From the NCBI GenBank assembly GCA_963704405.1, contig OY969903.1:1116001-1180000 (forward strand): a DNA stretch of 64,000 bases, in the 5' to 3' direction. This document shows, piece by piece, positions 37,023 to 49,090 of the stretch. This DNA is from MFD01213-c1 sp963704405 (GTDB taxonomy: Bacteria; Planctomycetota; Phycisphaerae; Tepidisphaerales; Tepidisphaeraceae). Below the pieces are notes generated by a model. The model saw only the letters and a program-made list of their open reading frames with translations, did no database searches and was not told the origin of the DNA. Each line of letters starts with the position of its first letter. Position 1 is the first letter of the stretch. The translations under genes and the position numbers were made by a program.

Positions 37023-38249
37023 TCACCACCGCTTCGCCTGCGCGGCCACCTTCATCGGCAGGCCGAACAAATCGATAAACCCTCTAGCCGCCGTCACGTC
37101 ATAGCCTTCCATGCTGAAGCTCGCCAGCTTGCTGTCATACAGGCTATGCGGGCTGGTCGCCCCGATCGGCTGCGCCCGCCCCTTATACAATCGAACCTTC
37201 GCGGCGCCCGTGACTGTTGCATTCGTATGATCGACAAACGTCTGCAGCGCCTCCCGCAACGGATGAAACCACTGCCCGTAATAAACCAGCTCGGCGTACT
37301 TCAACGCCACCTGCTGCTTGAAGTGCAGCGTATCCCGCTCGATGCAAATCTGCTCCAGGGCCTTGTGTGCTTCATAAAGAATCGTCCCGCCGGGTGTTTC
37401 GTATACCCCGCGTGATTTCATCCCAACCAATCGATTTTCCACCAGCAGGCTGATCCCTACCCCATGCTTCCCGCCGACCTTGTTTAATTCTGCAATCAAC
37501 TCCCCTGGCGCAAGCTTGCGGCCATTCACCGCTACCGGATTCCCCCGCTCAAACCCAATCTCCACCACCTCGCTCTCATTCGGCGTCTTCTCCACCGGCG
37601 TCGTCATCGTCAAACACTTCGCCCAGTTCGGCTCCTGATCCGGATGCTCGATCTCCGCCCCCTCGTGGCTGATGTGCCACAGGTTCCGGTCCTGGCTGTA
37701 AATCTTCGTCTTGCTTACCGGGATCGGCACATTGTGCTTCTCCGCATATTCAATCGCGCTCTCCCGATCCCGCAATTCAAAGCTTGGGTCCTTCCACGGC
37801 GCGATGATCTTCAACTCCGGCGCAAGCGCCATATATGTCAGCTCAAACCGAACCTGATCGTTCCCCTTCCCCGTCGCCCCATGCCCCACGGCGTCCGCGC
37901 CCGTCTGCCGGGCAATCTCCACCTGCTTCGCCGCAATCAGCGGCCGCGCGATGCTGGTCCCTAAAAGATAATCCTGCTCATAAATCGCATGAGCCCGCAG
38001 CATCGGAAAGCAATACTTCTCGGCAAACTCCTCGCGCAGATCCATCACCACCACTTCATCCGCGCCGCTCTTATATGCCTTGTCGGCGATCCCCTTCAAT
38101 TCATCCCCCTGCCCCAACTCGGCAGCGAACGCCACCAGCTTCACACCAGGATAACGCTCCTTCAGCCACGGAAGGATGACGGAGGTATCCAGCCCACCAG
38201 AGTAGGCCAGAACGATTTTCTTCGGGGCAATTTGCTGCGGCGTGGACAT
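37023..38249 (-). CDS. argG: Argininosuccinate synthase
   Basis: ArgG joins citrulline and aspartate with ATP in arginine synthesis. The 408-residue protein has the PP-loop AYSGGLDTSV (about 15-24), GHGATGKGNDQVRFE and SPHSLYDSKLASF. The length is typical of bacterial ArgG. No other arg gene is near. The next gene, on the other strand, starts 143 bases away. Confidence 0.96.
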   Translation of the reverse strand: MSTPQQIAPKKIVLAYSGGLDTSVILPWLKERYPGVKLVAFAAELGQGDELKGIADKAYKSGADEVVVMDLREEFAEKYCFPMLRAHAIYEQDYLLGTSIARPLIAAKQVEIARQTGADAVGHGATGKGNDQVRFELTYMALAPELKIIAPWKDPSFELRDRESAIEYAEKHNVPIPVSKTKIYSQDRNLWHISHEGAEIEHPDQEPNWAKCLTMTTPVEKTPNESEVVEIGFERGNPVAVNGRKLAPGELIAELNKVGGKHGVGISLLVENRLVGMKSRGVYETPGGTILYEAHKALEQICIERDTLHFKQQVALKYAELVYYGQWFHPLREALQTFVDHTNATVTGAAKVRLYKGRAQPIGATSPHSLYDSKLASFSMEGYDVTAARGFIDLFGLPMKVAAQAKRW

Positions 38250-38391
38250 TCATACTCCAATTAAATGGCGGATTTTTTTCCGGCTGTAAGAAAGCGGGTG
38301 AGTATACGAATTGTCGTGTGCGACGAAAGGATAGCCAAAACCCGCGCACCGTTGCTAAAATCCGCCGACGCAATCGGTGAAAGGCCTTCTT

Positions 38392-40295
38392 ATGCCAATG
38401 AACATCCAATCGCAGCGCATTCAAAATCTCCCTGTTCGCGGCGACGAAATCTGGCAAGGCGGTGTCGTCCGCCTGCCCGCCCAAACCCATGGCATAGGGT
38501 CCGGGCATACTGATCCGGCCATCTGCTTCTGGGCAAGCGATCAGACAGGTCAGGCGCACATCACGCCTCCCACATCTGCGCAGGCGATGGGCGTTGTCGC
38601 CGCGGTGGCTGCCCTGGTCGATTTCGCGACCGATACCCGAAAGGCCGGTTACCTGCCCGGCCGGATTGAGACGGTCGATCCAGCCATCGCCGCCGGCCTC
38701 CGCCCTTTGCTGGAAGGACTCAACGTAGAAGTTATCCAGGTTCCAAATCTTGAGATCATTGACGAGTTGACCGCCGGTCTTGCCGAATCGCTTGGCAATC
38801 CACAGCCGCTCCGTCCGCTTACGCGCTGATCCGCAGATCACGCCGGAGCGCCTCCGTTCTTTCGCGGAGGCCGCCCGGCTCTTTTTTGATGCCGCTCCCT
38901 GGAAGCATTTCGGACCCGGTGAGCTCGTCAAAGTCATGAATAAAATGGAGAAGGGGTTCAAATATTTCAATGTCATGGGCGGTGGGGGGCAGGAGTTCGG
39001 CCTCTCCTTCTTTCCCTCTCCACAGGCGTTCCGCAAGCTTTTCAATGCCGAAGATCCAAATCAGCTCATGCTGAAAATGCCCCTCTGGGGAGTGACCTTC
39101 GATAGCGGCGACATGTTGCCCGAAGAAGATCTCCAGGCCTGGAAGCGCCTGAAATTGCCGCGGGCAAAGAACAAGCTTTATCCCCTTCCCGTGCGGCTGA
39201 ACAAGGGCAACTGGGAGCGCCCCAACGCCGCACAGCTTAAGGTGATGGAAGATATGCTCCGCGCCATGGCTGTTGTGCGCGCTAATCAGGTCAGTACGCC
39301 TTATGCGCAATGGCAAACTGAAATTCAGACTCCCGCCGGCCCCATTATTTATGGTTTCAAGCTGCTGGACATCGAGGCACAGGACCAGCTTGAGGATAAA
39401 TTCAGGCAGATGGGTCAGCTTTTGGTTCAATTGGCCGAGACAGAGAACGGTGGCCTGCTGTCTGATGAAAATGACGATCTTGCCGATGACGTTTTTGATA
39501 TTGACGATGCCGTGGCTGAATCGTCGCCGCAAGCGCGTGCCCGGCGTTTGATTGACCAGGCCTACAATTCCAGCGGCCCCGAACAGCTTCGCCTCGCCAG
39601 GCTCGCTATCGAAGCAGATCCCCACGCCGTCGACGCCTATGTCATCCTCGGCGACCACTCACGCACCCCCCGCGCCGCCGCCGACTTCTACCGCAAGGGC
39701 ATTCAGTTCGGCGAAGAATCGCTCGGCGCAATTTTTCCAGGACAACATCGGTCATTTCTGGGGCATGATCGAAACCCGTCCTTACATGCGCGCTTGCGCC
39801 GGCCTTGCCGATGCGCTGATCATGCAGGGCCATGACGATGAAGCGATCCAGATATGGAAGCGAATGCTGGAACTGAATCCCAACGACAACCAGGGTATGC
39901 GCGACCTGCTCATGATCGCGCTTCTCCGCAATAAACGCCATGATGAGCTTCAGGAAATTCTGGATCGTTACCACGACGACTGCGGCGTCGTGCACGCTTA
40001 CAGCACAGCGCTTCTTCAGTTTCGCCGCCAGAGCGATTCCCCGGCAGCGCAGCAATCCCTGCGTCGCGCCGTTGCCCTCAACCCCTTCATGGAACCCTAC
40101 CTCACCGGCCGCAAACCTCTTCCCAAAACCTCTCCTTCCACGTACTCCCCTGGTCAGCAAAGCGAGGCCGACGCCTTCATTCACGAACTCTTCCCCGCCT
40201 GGCAAGACACCCCCGGCGCGGCAGAGTGGGTACTCTCCAAGACCGACAAACTCCCCCCGCGCCCGCCACCCCCAAGGCGCGGCCGCAAGTGGTAA
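38392..40295 (+). CDS. Planctomycete-type protein of unknown function with C-terminal TPR-like part, twice frameshifted
   Basis: Three consecutive ORFs in three frames appear to be one gene: 38392 to about 38820, about 38815 to 39735, and about 39735 to 40295. One-base shifts near 38815-38822 and 39725-39740 rejoin PLRPL-ADPQITPERLRSFAEAA and EESLG-AQFFQDNIGHFWG. The front holds a conserved-looking domain (HGIGSGHTDPAICFWAS), the middle a second one (FFDAAPWKHF, VMGGGGQEFGLSFF). The end shows helical repeats typical of TPR (ADALIMQGHDDEAIQIWKRMLELNPND). ATG 38392 has AAAGG upstream. No function can be assigned. Confidence 0.65.
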
Positions 40296-40356
40296 CGTGG
40301 TGGCAGAAATCCCTTTCGGATTATAGACTCCATTCTATTTCTAATAGTCCCGCCCG

Positions 40357-40391
40357 GGCCTCCCGCGGATGATACGCACTTACGGGAGGCC
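40357..40391 (+). promoter_or_regulatory. Perfect hairpin that hides the ribosome site of the ABC ATPase gene
   Basis: GGCCTCCCG (40357-40365) pairs fully with CGGGAGGCC (40383-40391), 17-base loop. The right arm contains the Shine-Dalgarno GGGAGG, three bases before the ATG at 40394. Folding would block translation, suggesting control by temperature, protein or ligand. Confidence 0.65.
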
Positions 40392-40393
40392 GA

Positions 40394-41169
40394 ATGATTC
40401 AGGTCACAAATGTCACGCACCACTATGGCGTAAAACCAGTCCTTCGTGATGTCTCAATGCATGTAAATATCGGCGAACTGGTCGCCATCATGGGTCCCAA
40501 TGGCATGGGCAAAAGCACGCTCGTGAGTGTGATCGCCGGCATTCTCTGGCCGGTGAAAGGCTACGTCGAAATTGACGGCCTTCGGCGGCGCAGCAGCGAG
40601 GAAGCCGAGCTCGCCATACGCCGAAAGGTTGTCTATCTTTCCGCCGATCCGTGGGTTCCTCGCGCCGAACCGGCCGCGAATGGATGCTGGTGGTAGGGCG
40701 GCTTTATGGCGTCGAAGACGATCAGCTTCTGCCTCATGTTGACCGGTTGCTAGATGTGTTCAACCTCAACGAGCATGCCGACGCGCACATCGGTTCCTAC
40801 TCCACCGGCCAAAAGAAAAAGATCGCGGTCTGCTGCGCTCTGGTGACAGAAGCTCCGATCCTGCTGCTTGATGAACCCTTCGCCGGCGGGCTCGATCCAT
40901 CGGGAATCCTCGCGCTCAAGCGGATCCTTCAATACCACGCCCGCCGGCGCGATCGCACAATTCTGATGGCCACCCCGGTACCCGAGCTCGTCGAAGAAAT
41001 CGCTGACCGTGTCGCGATCATTACTGACGGGCGGATGGTTGCCTGCGACACGCCCAGGCGTCTCTGCGGACAAACCAGCACGGCCACGCTTGCTGACGCA
41101 TATGAACGTTTGGCCAGTTCCCAGACGCTGGAAAGGATTGACCGCTATTTTGCAAAGGAGGCGTCATGA
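40394..41169 (+). CDS. ABC transporter ATP-binding protein, frameshifted
   Basis: The N-terminal ORF (40394 to about 40660) has Walker A GPNGMGKST (about 36-44). The continuation (about 40660 to 41169) has the signature YSTGQKKK, Walker B ILLLDEP, D-loop GGLDPSG and an H-loop region where His is replaced (MATPVPELVE), so ATP turnover may be unusual. A one-base shift near 40655-40663 restores DPWVP-RTGREWMLVVGRLYG. The class resembles ATPases of ABC-2-type exporters. The next gene overlaps by four bases (ATGA) and is the likely membrane partner. Confidence 0.8.
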
Positions 41170-42320
41170 ACATCGTCATGGAACATCCCGTCATAGTGCG
41201 TCGACCCTTGTTTCGCATGCCGTTGTACAGTGCACTCCTGCTTCTGGCGATCTACGCGATAACCCTGCTATTTTTCAGCTATTTCCGTTATCTGCTGCCA
41301 CCGGGGATTGAAGCACAACGCGAACTTAGCCAAATGCAAAATCAGCTTTTGTCGATCATTCCGCCGGCGCTCATTGCCATATACGGAATTCGCCGCGTGG
41401 CTGCGTATCACCCGCAGTTCGAAAGACGTTACAGTCATTGGCTGCGCACCGTGCCGTGGACGGCCGGCATGCCATTGCCGCTGGGGCCTGTCCATCTGGT
41501 TTGGGAAGACGCCTTTCCCGTTTTCATAGCCATCTACATTGTCATTCGCGCCGGAGGCGATCCATTCATTCCCTTAACCGCATTTGTGGTTGCATATCTG
41601 TTTGCCATGCTTCCGCTCATTACAACCGGTGAACATATCTTCGGATACGTGATCGGTTTTGGCATGGCGGCGTTGTATCTTATGTGGCCCTTTCACGCGA
41701 TCATCGTGGCACTTTTGGCCGTCATGCTTGTGACTTCACAGGCGGTGCATTCTCGCTGGATGAAGAAGTTCCCCTGGCACCAAAGAATCGAAGAACAAGC
41801 GGAACAGGCAAAGCGCGCCCGATCCACCAGCGACTGGCGCGTCGGCCCATTGCAGCCGAGCGAGCCTCTTCCTCTTTTGGATCGATTGCTTCTTCCCCTC
41901 CTTGCAGGCTTCGGTCTGTTCACATTTATGTCACGAGAGGATTTTCTCGCAAACTGGAACTCCGAGATAGATAAGGATCTGGCCATTCTTGCACTGGCTG
42001 TATTTTTGCTCAATGTCTTCAGGCTGGGGATTTATATCGGGAAGTACCACTCCCCAATTACTGTCTGGGGTCGTCTCTGTACGGCGCGATTGATCATTCC
42101 CGGCTATGACTACGTTTTCATCGCCCCTTTTTTAGCGAGCGCTCTTACTGCAATTGTTGTTATAGGGATGCGGCTTGGGGAGGTAAATCCGCCCATAACT
42201 TTTGGGATCGGAGCCGCGATGGCCCTCATGCTCACGTTGAATCTGCCGCCTTCCCGGCGACGATGGCAACTGACAGGCCACCATCAAATCGTAATACATC
42301 GCCCTGTATCTCAGTCGTGA
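41166..42320 (+). CDS. Polytopic membrane protein, probable permease partner of the ABC ATPase
   Basis: The 384-residue protein has about 9-10 hydrophobic segments (for example SALLLLAIYAITLLFFSYF, FGYVIGFGMAALYLMW, LAILALAVFLLNVF) with a hydrophilic loop near 215-250. No permease family is recognised with certainty. Its ATG overlaps the ATPase stop (ATGA) and is preceded by a strong AAAGGAGG, so the two proteins are made together. It is convergent with the M56 gene. Confidence 0.7.
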   Translation: MNIVMEHPVIVRRPLFRMPLYSALLLLAIYAITLLFFSYFRYLLPPGIEAQRELSQMQNQLLSIIPPALIAIYGIRRVAAYHPQFERRYSHWLRTVPWTAGMPLPLGPVHLVWEDAFPVFIAIYIVIRAGGDPFIPLTAFVVAYLFAMLPLITTGEHIFGYVIGFGMAALYLMWPFHAIIVALLAVMLVTSQAVHSRWMKKFPWHQRIEEQAEQAKRARSTSDWRVGPLQPSEPLPLLDRLLLPLLAGFGLFTFMSREDFLANWNSEIDKDLAILALAVFLLNVFRLGIYIGKYHSPITVWGRLCTARLIIPGYDYVFIAPFLASALTAIVVIGMRLGEVNPPITFGIGAAMALMLTLNLPPSRRRWQLTGHHQIVIHRPVSQS

Positions 42321-42375
42321 CGATCGCTGACAATCTGATGTTCATAACGCAGGCGCGTTCCGTTCCGCAAGCTCA

Positions 42376-44976
<2,601 letters not shown>

Positions 44977-44997
44977 GGGGATATCTCCCGAGAGCGA

Positions 44998-45444
44998 TCA
45001 CTGCGGCCGCGGTGATCGCGGACGGCTGGCGTCGATGGAATGTTGCGGGCTTCCGCCTTGAATCTGCCTCCGCTTTTCATTGAGGAGGCGTTGAAGATCA
45101 TCAAGCTCGCCTGGCGAGAGGTCCGCGCTCGTTACAAAATGCGCGAGCATCGGGCCGGCGGACCCGCCAAACACGCGGGAAAGAAACGAGCGGCTTTCAG
45201 CACGGATGCATTGCTCGCGCAGAACAACCGGGCGATACAGATATGCCTTGCCCTGCGCTTCGAATGAAATCGCTTCTTTCTTCAGCAGACGATTGAGCAA
45301 TGTCTTGACCGTCCGCGGATTCCAGCCCATTGGCCCGGCGATCCGCTCCACCACATCCGCCGCTGTGAGCGGCGTGGGGGCGGCAGACCATAAAACGTTC
45401 ATCACTTCCCATTCAGCGTCGGAGATCGAGGGTGTGCCTTTCAT
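44998..45444 (-). CDS. BlaI/MecI/CopY-family winged-helix repressor
   Basis: The 148-residue protein has the BlaI/MecI winged-helix domain (ISDAEWEVMNVLWSAAPTPL, WNPRTVKTLLNRLLKK), a dimerising second half (LSPGELDDLQRLLNEKR) and a basic Ser/Arg tail. BlaI-type repressors are inactivated by cleavage triggered by an M56 partner, here the next gene. Two dyads of the form ATTAC-N4-GTAAT cover its own promoter, so autorepression is likely. No Shine-Dalgarno is seen, and transcription is predicted to start only a few bases before the ATG. Confidence 0.9.
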   Translation of the reverse strand: MKGTPSISDAEWEVMNVLWSAAPTPLTAADVVERIAGPMGWNPRTVKTLLNRLLKKEAISFEAQGKAYLYRPVVLREQCIRAESRSFLSRVFGGSAGPMLAHFVTSADLSPGELDDLQRLLNEKRRQIQGGSPQHSIDASRPRSPRPQ

Positions 45445-45445
45445 G

Positions 45446-45485
45446 ATTACGAATGTAATCTATTACGCTTGTAATCGACCGTCAA
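45446..45485 (-). promoter_or_regulatory. Operator-promoter of the BlaI/M56 operon
   Basis: Two inverted repeats, ATTAC-GAAT-GTAAT (45446-45459) and ATTAC-GCTT-GTAAT (45462-45475), lie back to back. On the minus strand they overlap TTGACG (45480-45485), 17 bases, TAGATT (45457-45462). The first dyad sits one base from the ATG. A bound dimer at either site would block polymerase. Confidence 0.75.
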
Positions 45486-45955
45486 GGGAAATCTTTCTTG
45501 CAGCAGTTCCAGTAGAATGAGGTCAGCCATCAAAAAACATCAAAAATAAAATGAAAACGCTTGCATATACAAGCGTTGTTGATATGCTGAAAGCGTCTTT
45601 GTCAGATGTTTCATTTCTTTTATTGATTAGTCGCGACCCGAATTCAGATCTTAGAAAAACCTGTGTATAAGTCTGTTTCTACTCCGGCGTGACCACTTCA
45701 GACGGTTATGTCGGTGGGGCTATTCAAGGCCTCATTGGGAAATCGTGTCGGATCGGTAATCTGGTTCAGCCAGAGTCTGGAGGTTAAGTCCACTTCTTCG
45801 GATTAATTTGCCCAGAACATTGTCATGGATGACTTTTGCATCGCACATAAATCTCTTTTGCAATGCATCGCATGTCTTGAACGATTAAGTTAACTAAACG
45901 TCACCGCTCGTTCATTTTGCCGGGCGGCAATCACATCTCTTGGAGGCTTAATATT
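45486..45955. other. AT-richer intergenic region upstream of the GH12 gene, with a palindrome
   Basis: This 470-base stretch is richer in A/T than its surroundings and holds no gene. A perfect 8-bp palindrome AACGCTTG-CATATA-CAAGCGTT occurs at 45556-45577, the size and symmetry of a sugar-regulator operator. No clear -35/-10 pair was identified. Confidence 0.45.
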
Positions 45956-46663
45956 ATGCGGAACTCATTTCCTGTGCGTCGCTGGCTCCTGCCTGTAATG
46001 ATTTTTGGCTTGGCAAGTATTGCCATCGGCGCAGTCTTTTCTTCCACCAGCCGATGGGCCACCTGGTCCAACGGCGGGTTCGTCGTCGAAAACGATGTCT
46101 GGGGCAAAAGCAACGTCGGCCCCCAGTCCATCTGGGCCAACTCGTATCATAACTGGGGCATCACCAGCAAGCAGCCCAGCACCGCCGGCGGTGTGAAGTC
46201 CTACGCCCATGTGCGGAAGAATATCGGCATCGCCACCAACTCCCTCAGAAGTTGCAGCAGCAGCTTCAATGTGTCTATCCCCGGTACAGGCGTCTACAAC
46301 GTATCTTATGACTGCTGGGTTCCCGCTGAAGTGATGGTGTGGATGTATCATACCGGCGGCGACAATCCCATCGCCAAGGGATATGACTCCCACGGCGCGA
46401 TCCCCAGCTACACCAACATCTCCGTCGGTGGTCATACCTTCAACGTCTACATCGGTGGAAGCCCCAAGGTCGTCTCCTTCGTCCGCACCAGCAATACCAG
46501 GAGCGGCACCGTCGACCTTCGCGCCGTCCTGCAATACGCGGCCAAGCGCGGCTGGATCGCAAACTCCAAAATCACCAACATCCAGTTCGGCTTTGAAGTC
46601 GTCTCCACCAGCAACACCAATCAGAACTTCACCGTCAACAACTACTCGCTGTCAGACAACTGA
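45956..46663 (+). CDS. Secreted glycoside hydrolase family 12-like beta-glucanase
   Basis: The 235-residue protein has a signal peptide (about 8-30) and a single beta-jelly-roll domain of GH12 type. The nucleophile motif EVMVWMYH (Glu 125) and the acid/base FGFEVV (Glu 214) are both present, together with FVVENDVWG at the start of the fold and GTVDLRAVLQYA near the end. GH12 enzymes cut beta-1,4-glucan or xyloglucan. The ATG at 45956 is preceded by GGAGG ten bases upstream. No CBM or other CAZyme gene is adjacent. The long upstream region suggests induction. Confidence 0.8.
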   Translation: MRNSFPVRRWLLPVMIFGLASIAIGAVFSSTSRWATWSNGGFVVENDVWGKSNVGPQSIWANSYHNWGITSKQPSTAGGVKSYAHVRKNIGIATNSLRSCSSSFNVSIPGTGVYNVSYDCWVPAEVMVWMYHTGGDNPIAKGYDSHGAIPSYTNISVGGHTFNVYIGGSPKVVSFVRTSNTRSGTVDLRAVLQYAAKRGWIANSKITNIQFGFEVVSTSNTNQNFTVNNYSLSDN

Positions 46664-46707
46664 TTGTCCATTTGGTCGCCGTCTCAAAGATGAACTCCTA
46701 TCTCCTG

Positions 46708-46749
46708 CCCTCCTCCGGTACGCCGGGGGAGGGTTAGGGTGGGGGTCGC
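46708..46749. repeat. Palindromic CCCTCCTCCGG-type repeat, copy C
   Basis: CCCTCCTCCGG-TACG-CCGGGGGAGGG followed by TTAGGGTGGGGGTCGC, same orientation as copy A. Confidence 0.8.
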
Positions 46750-46827
46750 ATCTTTGAGTTTCAGTTCACCGTCGACAAACGAAATCTGTTCCAGCTATCC
46801 CCCATCGTACGGCGCGCAATAGTCCAA

Positions 46828-46910
46828 GCCACGAATGGCACGGCATTGATGAACGGGTGCGCAATATAACCCTTCATGCATGGCCGCATCATTCGTGGCT
46901 TTTATTTTTT
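46828..46910 (+). terminator. Long-stem terminator-like structure downstream of the GH12 gene
   Basis: GCCACGAATG (46828-46837) pairs exactly with CATTCGTGGC (46890-46899), followed by TTTTATTTTTT. Inside, ATGAA-C-GGGT pairs with ACCC-TTCAT. It is 165 bases past the GH12 stop; it could also be a small mobile palindrome that acts as a terminator. Confidence 0.6.
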
Positions 46911-46953
46911 ACCAATGCGGCGATGCGTGGCGACGTGTATTGCCGGGGGTCGA

Positions 46954-47829
46954 TTAAAAATTGCTATCCGACAGTGAGCTGTCCGACAAGGTGGCGGTGG
47001 GATTGGCAGGGCGCGTAAGGATGTGCTTGGACAATTCCAGCCGGGTGACGACCTGGTCCATATCGGCCGGCCGCTTCTGAGGCTTGGTCGCGATGCATTC
47101 CATCACGAGGTTCGACAACGCATTTGGCACCTTCGGATTTAAATCCTGCGGGCTGTCGATGCGCGTGTCCAGGAGGAAACTGTTTTCCCCCTTCTTATTC
47201 ACGGTGTAGAGCGTGGGAATGTGCTTGCCGGTCAGCGCCCAGTAGAGCGTCGCCCCCAGGTTGAACACATCCGTCTGCACGCTGATGGGCCGCCGGGCGA
47301 CTTGCTCGGGTGCGATGAAGTCCGGTGTCCCCTGGATGCGTTCCTTGATGGTGCCGATTTTACAGCTTTGGCCGTAGTCGATGACCTTCACATGCCCGGC
47401 GTCATCGCGCAGGATATTGTTGGGCTTGATGTCGCAATGGGCGTATCCCATCACATGCATCGCCTTCAATCCCTGAGCCGCCTGGATGAACGTATCAATG
47501 ATGTCCACCATCGACGGCGGCAGATGCACATCCAGCGCCTTGCCGTTGAACAGTTCCATAATCAGGAACGCCTCGGCGACCTTCAGCAACATCGTCTTGT
47601 TAATCTTCAGATCGTACGATCGGCGGAGATTGGGGTGGGTCAGCAGCTTGCTGATCGCAAATTCGGTTTCCATCTGTTCGATGAACCGAATGTCTTTTGG
47701 GTCGGTGCGCACCACATGCTTGAGTGCAAAAGTCTGGCGCGTCAGAGGATCCATGACCGCGTAGATCGTACTACGCGCACCTTCTCCCAGACGCTCCAAA
47801 ACGTCATAGTTGAGGAGTTTCTGCTGCAT
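46954..47829 (-). CDS. Soluble Ser/Thr protein kinase of non-RD type
   Basis: The 291-residue protein is a Hanks-type kinase domain with glycine loop LGEGARST, Lys 37 (FALKHV), catalytic loop AHCDIKPNN (Asp 133) and magnesium motif DYG (151-153) in place of DFG. Cys 132 replaces the usual Arg of HRD, making it a non-RD kinase that normally needs no activation-loop phosphorylation. No membrane helix or sensor domain follows; the Ser-rich end (TLSDSSLSDSNF) may be an autophosphorylation site. No partner phosphatase is near. Confidence 0.87.
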   Translation of the reverse strand: MQQKLLNYDVLERLGEGARSTIYAVMDPLTRQTFALKHVVRTDPKDIRFIEQMETEFAISKLLTHPNLRRSYDLKINKTMLLKVAEAFLIMELFNGKALDVHLPPSMVDIIDTFIQAAQGLKAMHVMGYAHCDIKPNNILRDDAGHVKVIDYGQSCKIGTIKERIQGTPDFIAPEQVARRPISVQTDVFNLGATLYWALTGKHIPTLYTVNKKGENSFLLDTRIDSPQDLNPKVPNALSNLVMECIATKPQKRPADMDQVVTRLELSKHILTRPANPTATLSDSSLSDSNF

Positions 47830-48254
47830 GTACTACTTCCACCTGGGGTGACCGGCCTTGCCATCGGTAGGTGGGATTAACGAAGCGAGCCGATCGCGTA
47901 GCGGTTGATGAATTATAAATGAGTGCAGCCGCTAAGCGATCCGAAGTCACCCAACATCTATATTCAGTTGTAAACCGGAAGCGAAAGTAGCGACAAACAA
48001 GTCGTTACAGACGTCCCCCGGATCGGGTGGGCATCACAAAAGCTGACCATCGCACTGCCTGTCCGACGGGCGGTACAATAGGCGATTGGCATAGCAATAG
48101 CAAGCGAATCTTGGCCCGCTGAGGAGGGGGGAGAGACGGGATTTTAGATAGCGGAATTGGGATTCTCAGACGCTTGATTCGTAACTCGTAACGCCGAGTC
48201 AGAGCAGCAACCAACCAGTCGCTATCAGCTCCCCGATCGATTCCAAAATCCCGA
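47830..48254. other. Intergenic region without recognised features
   Basis: This stretch of 425 bases between the kinase start and the amidase stop contains no supported ORF, promoter or terminator. Confidence 0.4.
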
Positions 48255-48932
48255 TCACGGCAAGATTTGATTACGAAACGCATCCAATGGAAATGAATGC
48301 CCAATCCCCGCCACGCTGTTGGGCTGATCCACCATAATCACGTGGCTGGAGGGTACGCGCAGCTTTGCCTGCAAAGTTCCCACCAGTTGGGCGAGGCGGC
48401 GCTGTTGTGTCGGTGTCGGCCGCGTCCGGTCAAAGTCGCCGATCAGGCAGATGCTGATGCAAGTTGGATCGATCCGTGAAACGCCGGCGGGGGGGGTGGA
48501 AATTGAGTCCTGCCGATTCCACTGCTGGGTGATCTGAATCTCACCATCCACACACCCATCGCCGTTACCAATAATGAAATGATCGCTGAGCCCGCTGTTC
48601 TGCGCCAAGGTCGCGGCATTGCCAGCCGGTGTGTTGCTGTGATGAATATAAATGTATTTCCACCGCCCGAGGTTTGACGGCACCTGCGTCTCAAAGATCA
48701 CATCCAGCGAACTAGGGGCATCCACCGCAAACAAACTGGTTGACGTGTCAGCGGTCAGGGGAGCCGGAGCCAGCGCCAGAAGCAGCGCGCTGGTGAGCGT
48801 GAGCGTCCCCACGAGGCTGACAAATACAATCACTTTCCGATTCGACTTGTGTTTTTTCACGTCCGTGTCCCGCTGAGTTGGCCAATCCTTTGGCCGGTGT
48901 CCGATAATACGATGCAAATCCCTTATGTCCAT
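48255..48932 (-). CDS. Membrane-anchored N-acetylmuramoyl-L-alanine amidase-like (PGRP/Amidase_2) protein
   Basis: The 225-residue protein has a cytosolic basic start, one membrane helix (about 34-55, VIVFVSLVGTLTLTSALLLA) and an extracytoplasmic Amidase_2 domain. YIHHSNTPAGN supplies the first zinc His, and GIGHSFPLD near the end the second; the usual final Cys of the zinc site is not evident. Amidases of this fold remove peptides from peptidoglycan. Planctomycetes have thin peptidoglycan, so a remodelling role is plausible. The start at 48932 is chosen by frame; no clear ribosome site is seen. Confidence 0.75.
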   Translation of the reverse strand: MDIRDLHRIIGHRPKDWPTQRDTDVKKHKSNRKVIVFVSLVGTLTLTSALLLALAPAPLTADTSTSLFAVDAPSSLDVIFETQVPSNLGRWKYIYIHHSNTPAGNAATLAQNSGLSDHFIIGNGDGCVDGEIQITQQWNRQDSISTPPAGVSRIDPTCISICLIGDFDRTRPTPTQQRRLAQLVGTLQAKLRVPSSHVIMVDQPNSVAGIGHSFPLDAFRNQILP

Positions 48933-49090
48933 ATCATCGACAGCGGAACCAAAGACCTTGCGAGAAATTCAATTTTTCCGGTTAAGTTCCCCCGAGCCCC
49001 AGGTCCGATCGCGCCCATCATTCCGCCTAAGCCATATGCGCGCCCCGTAACGCCTGTTCAGCTATGAGCTACGCGTTTACGCGTATGAAC

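Larger units (their letters stand above)
46664..46953. other. Intergenic region after the GH12 gene: repeat copy C in a larger inverted repeat, then a terminator
   Basis: Repeat C (46708-46749) is itself enclosed by perfect 10-bp inverted repeats, CTCAAAGATG (46683-46692) and CATCTTTGAG (46749-46758). A separate terminator-like structure follows at 46828-46910. Confidence 0.6.
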
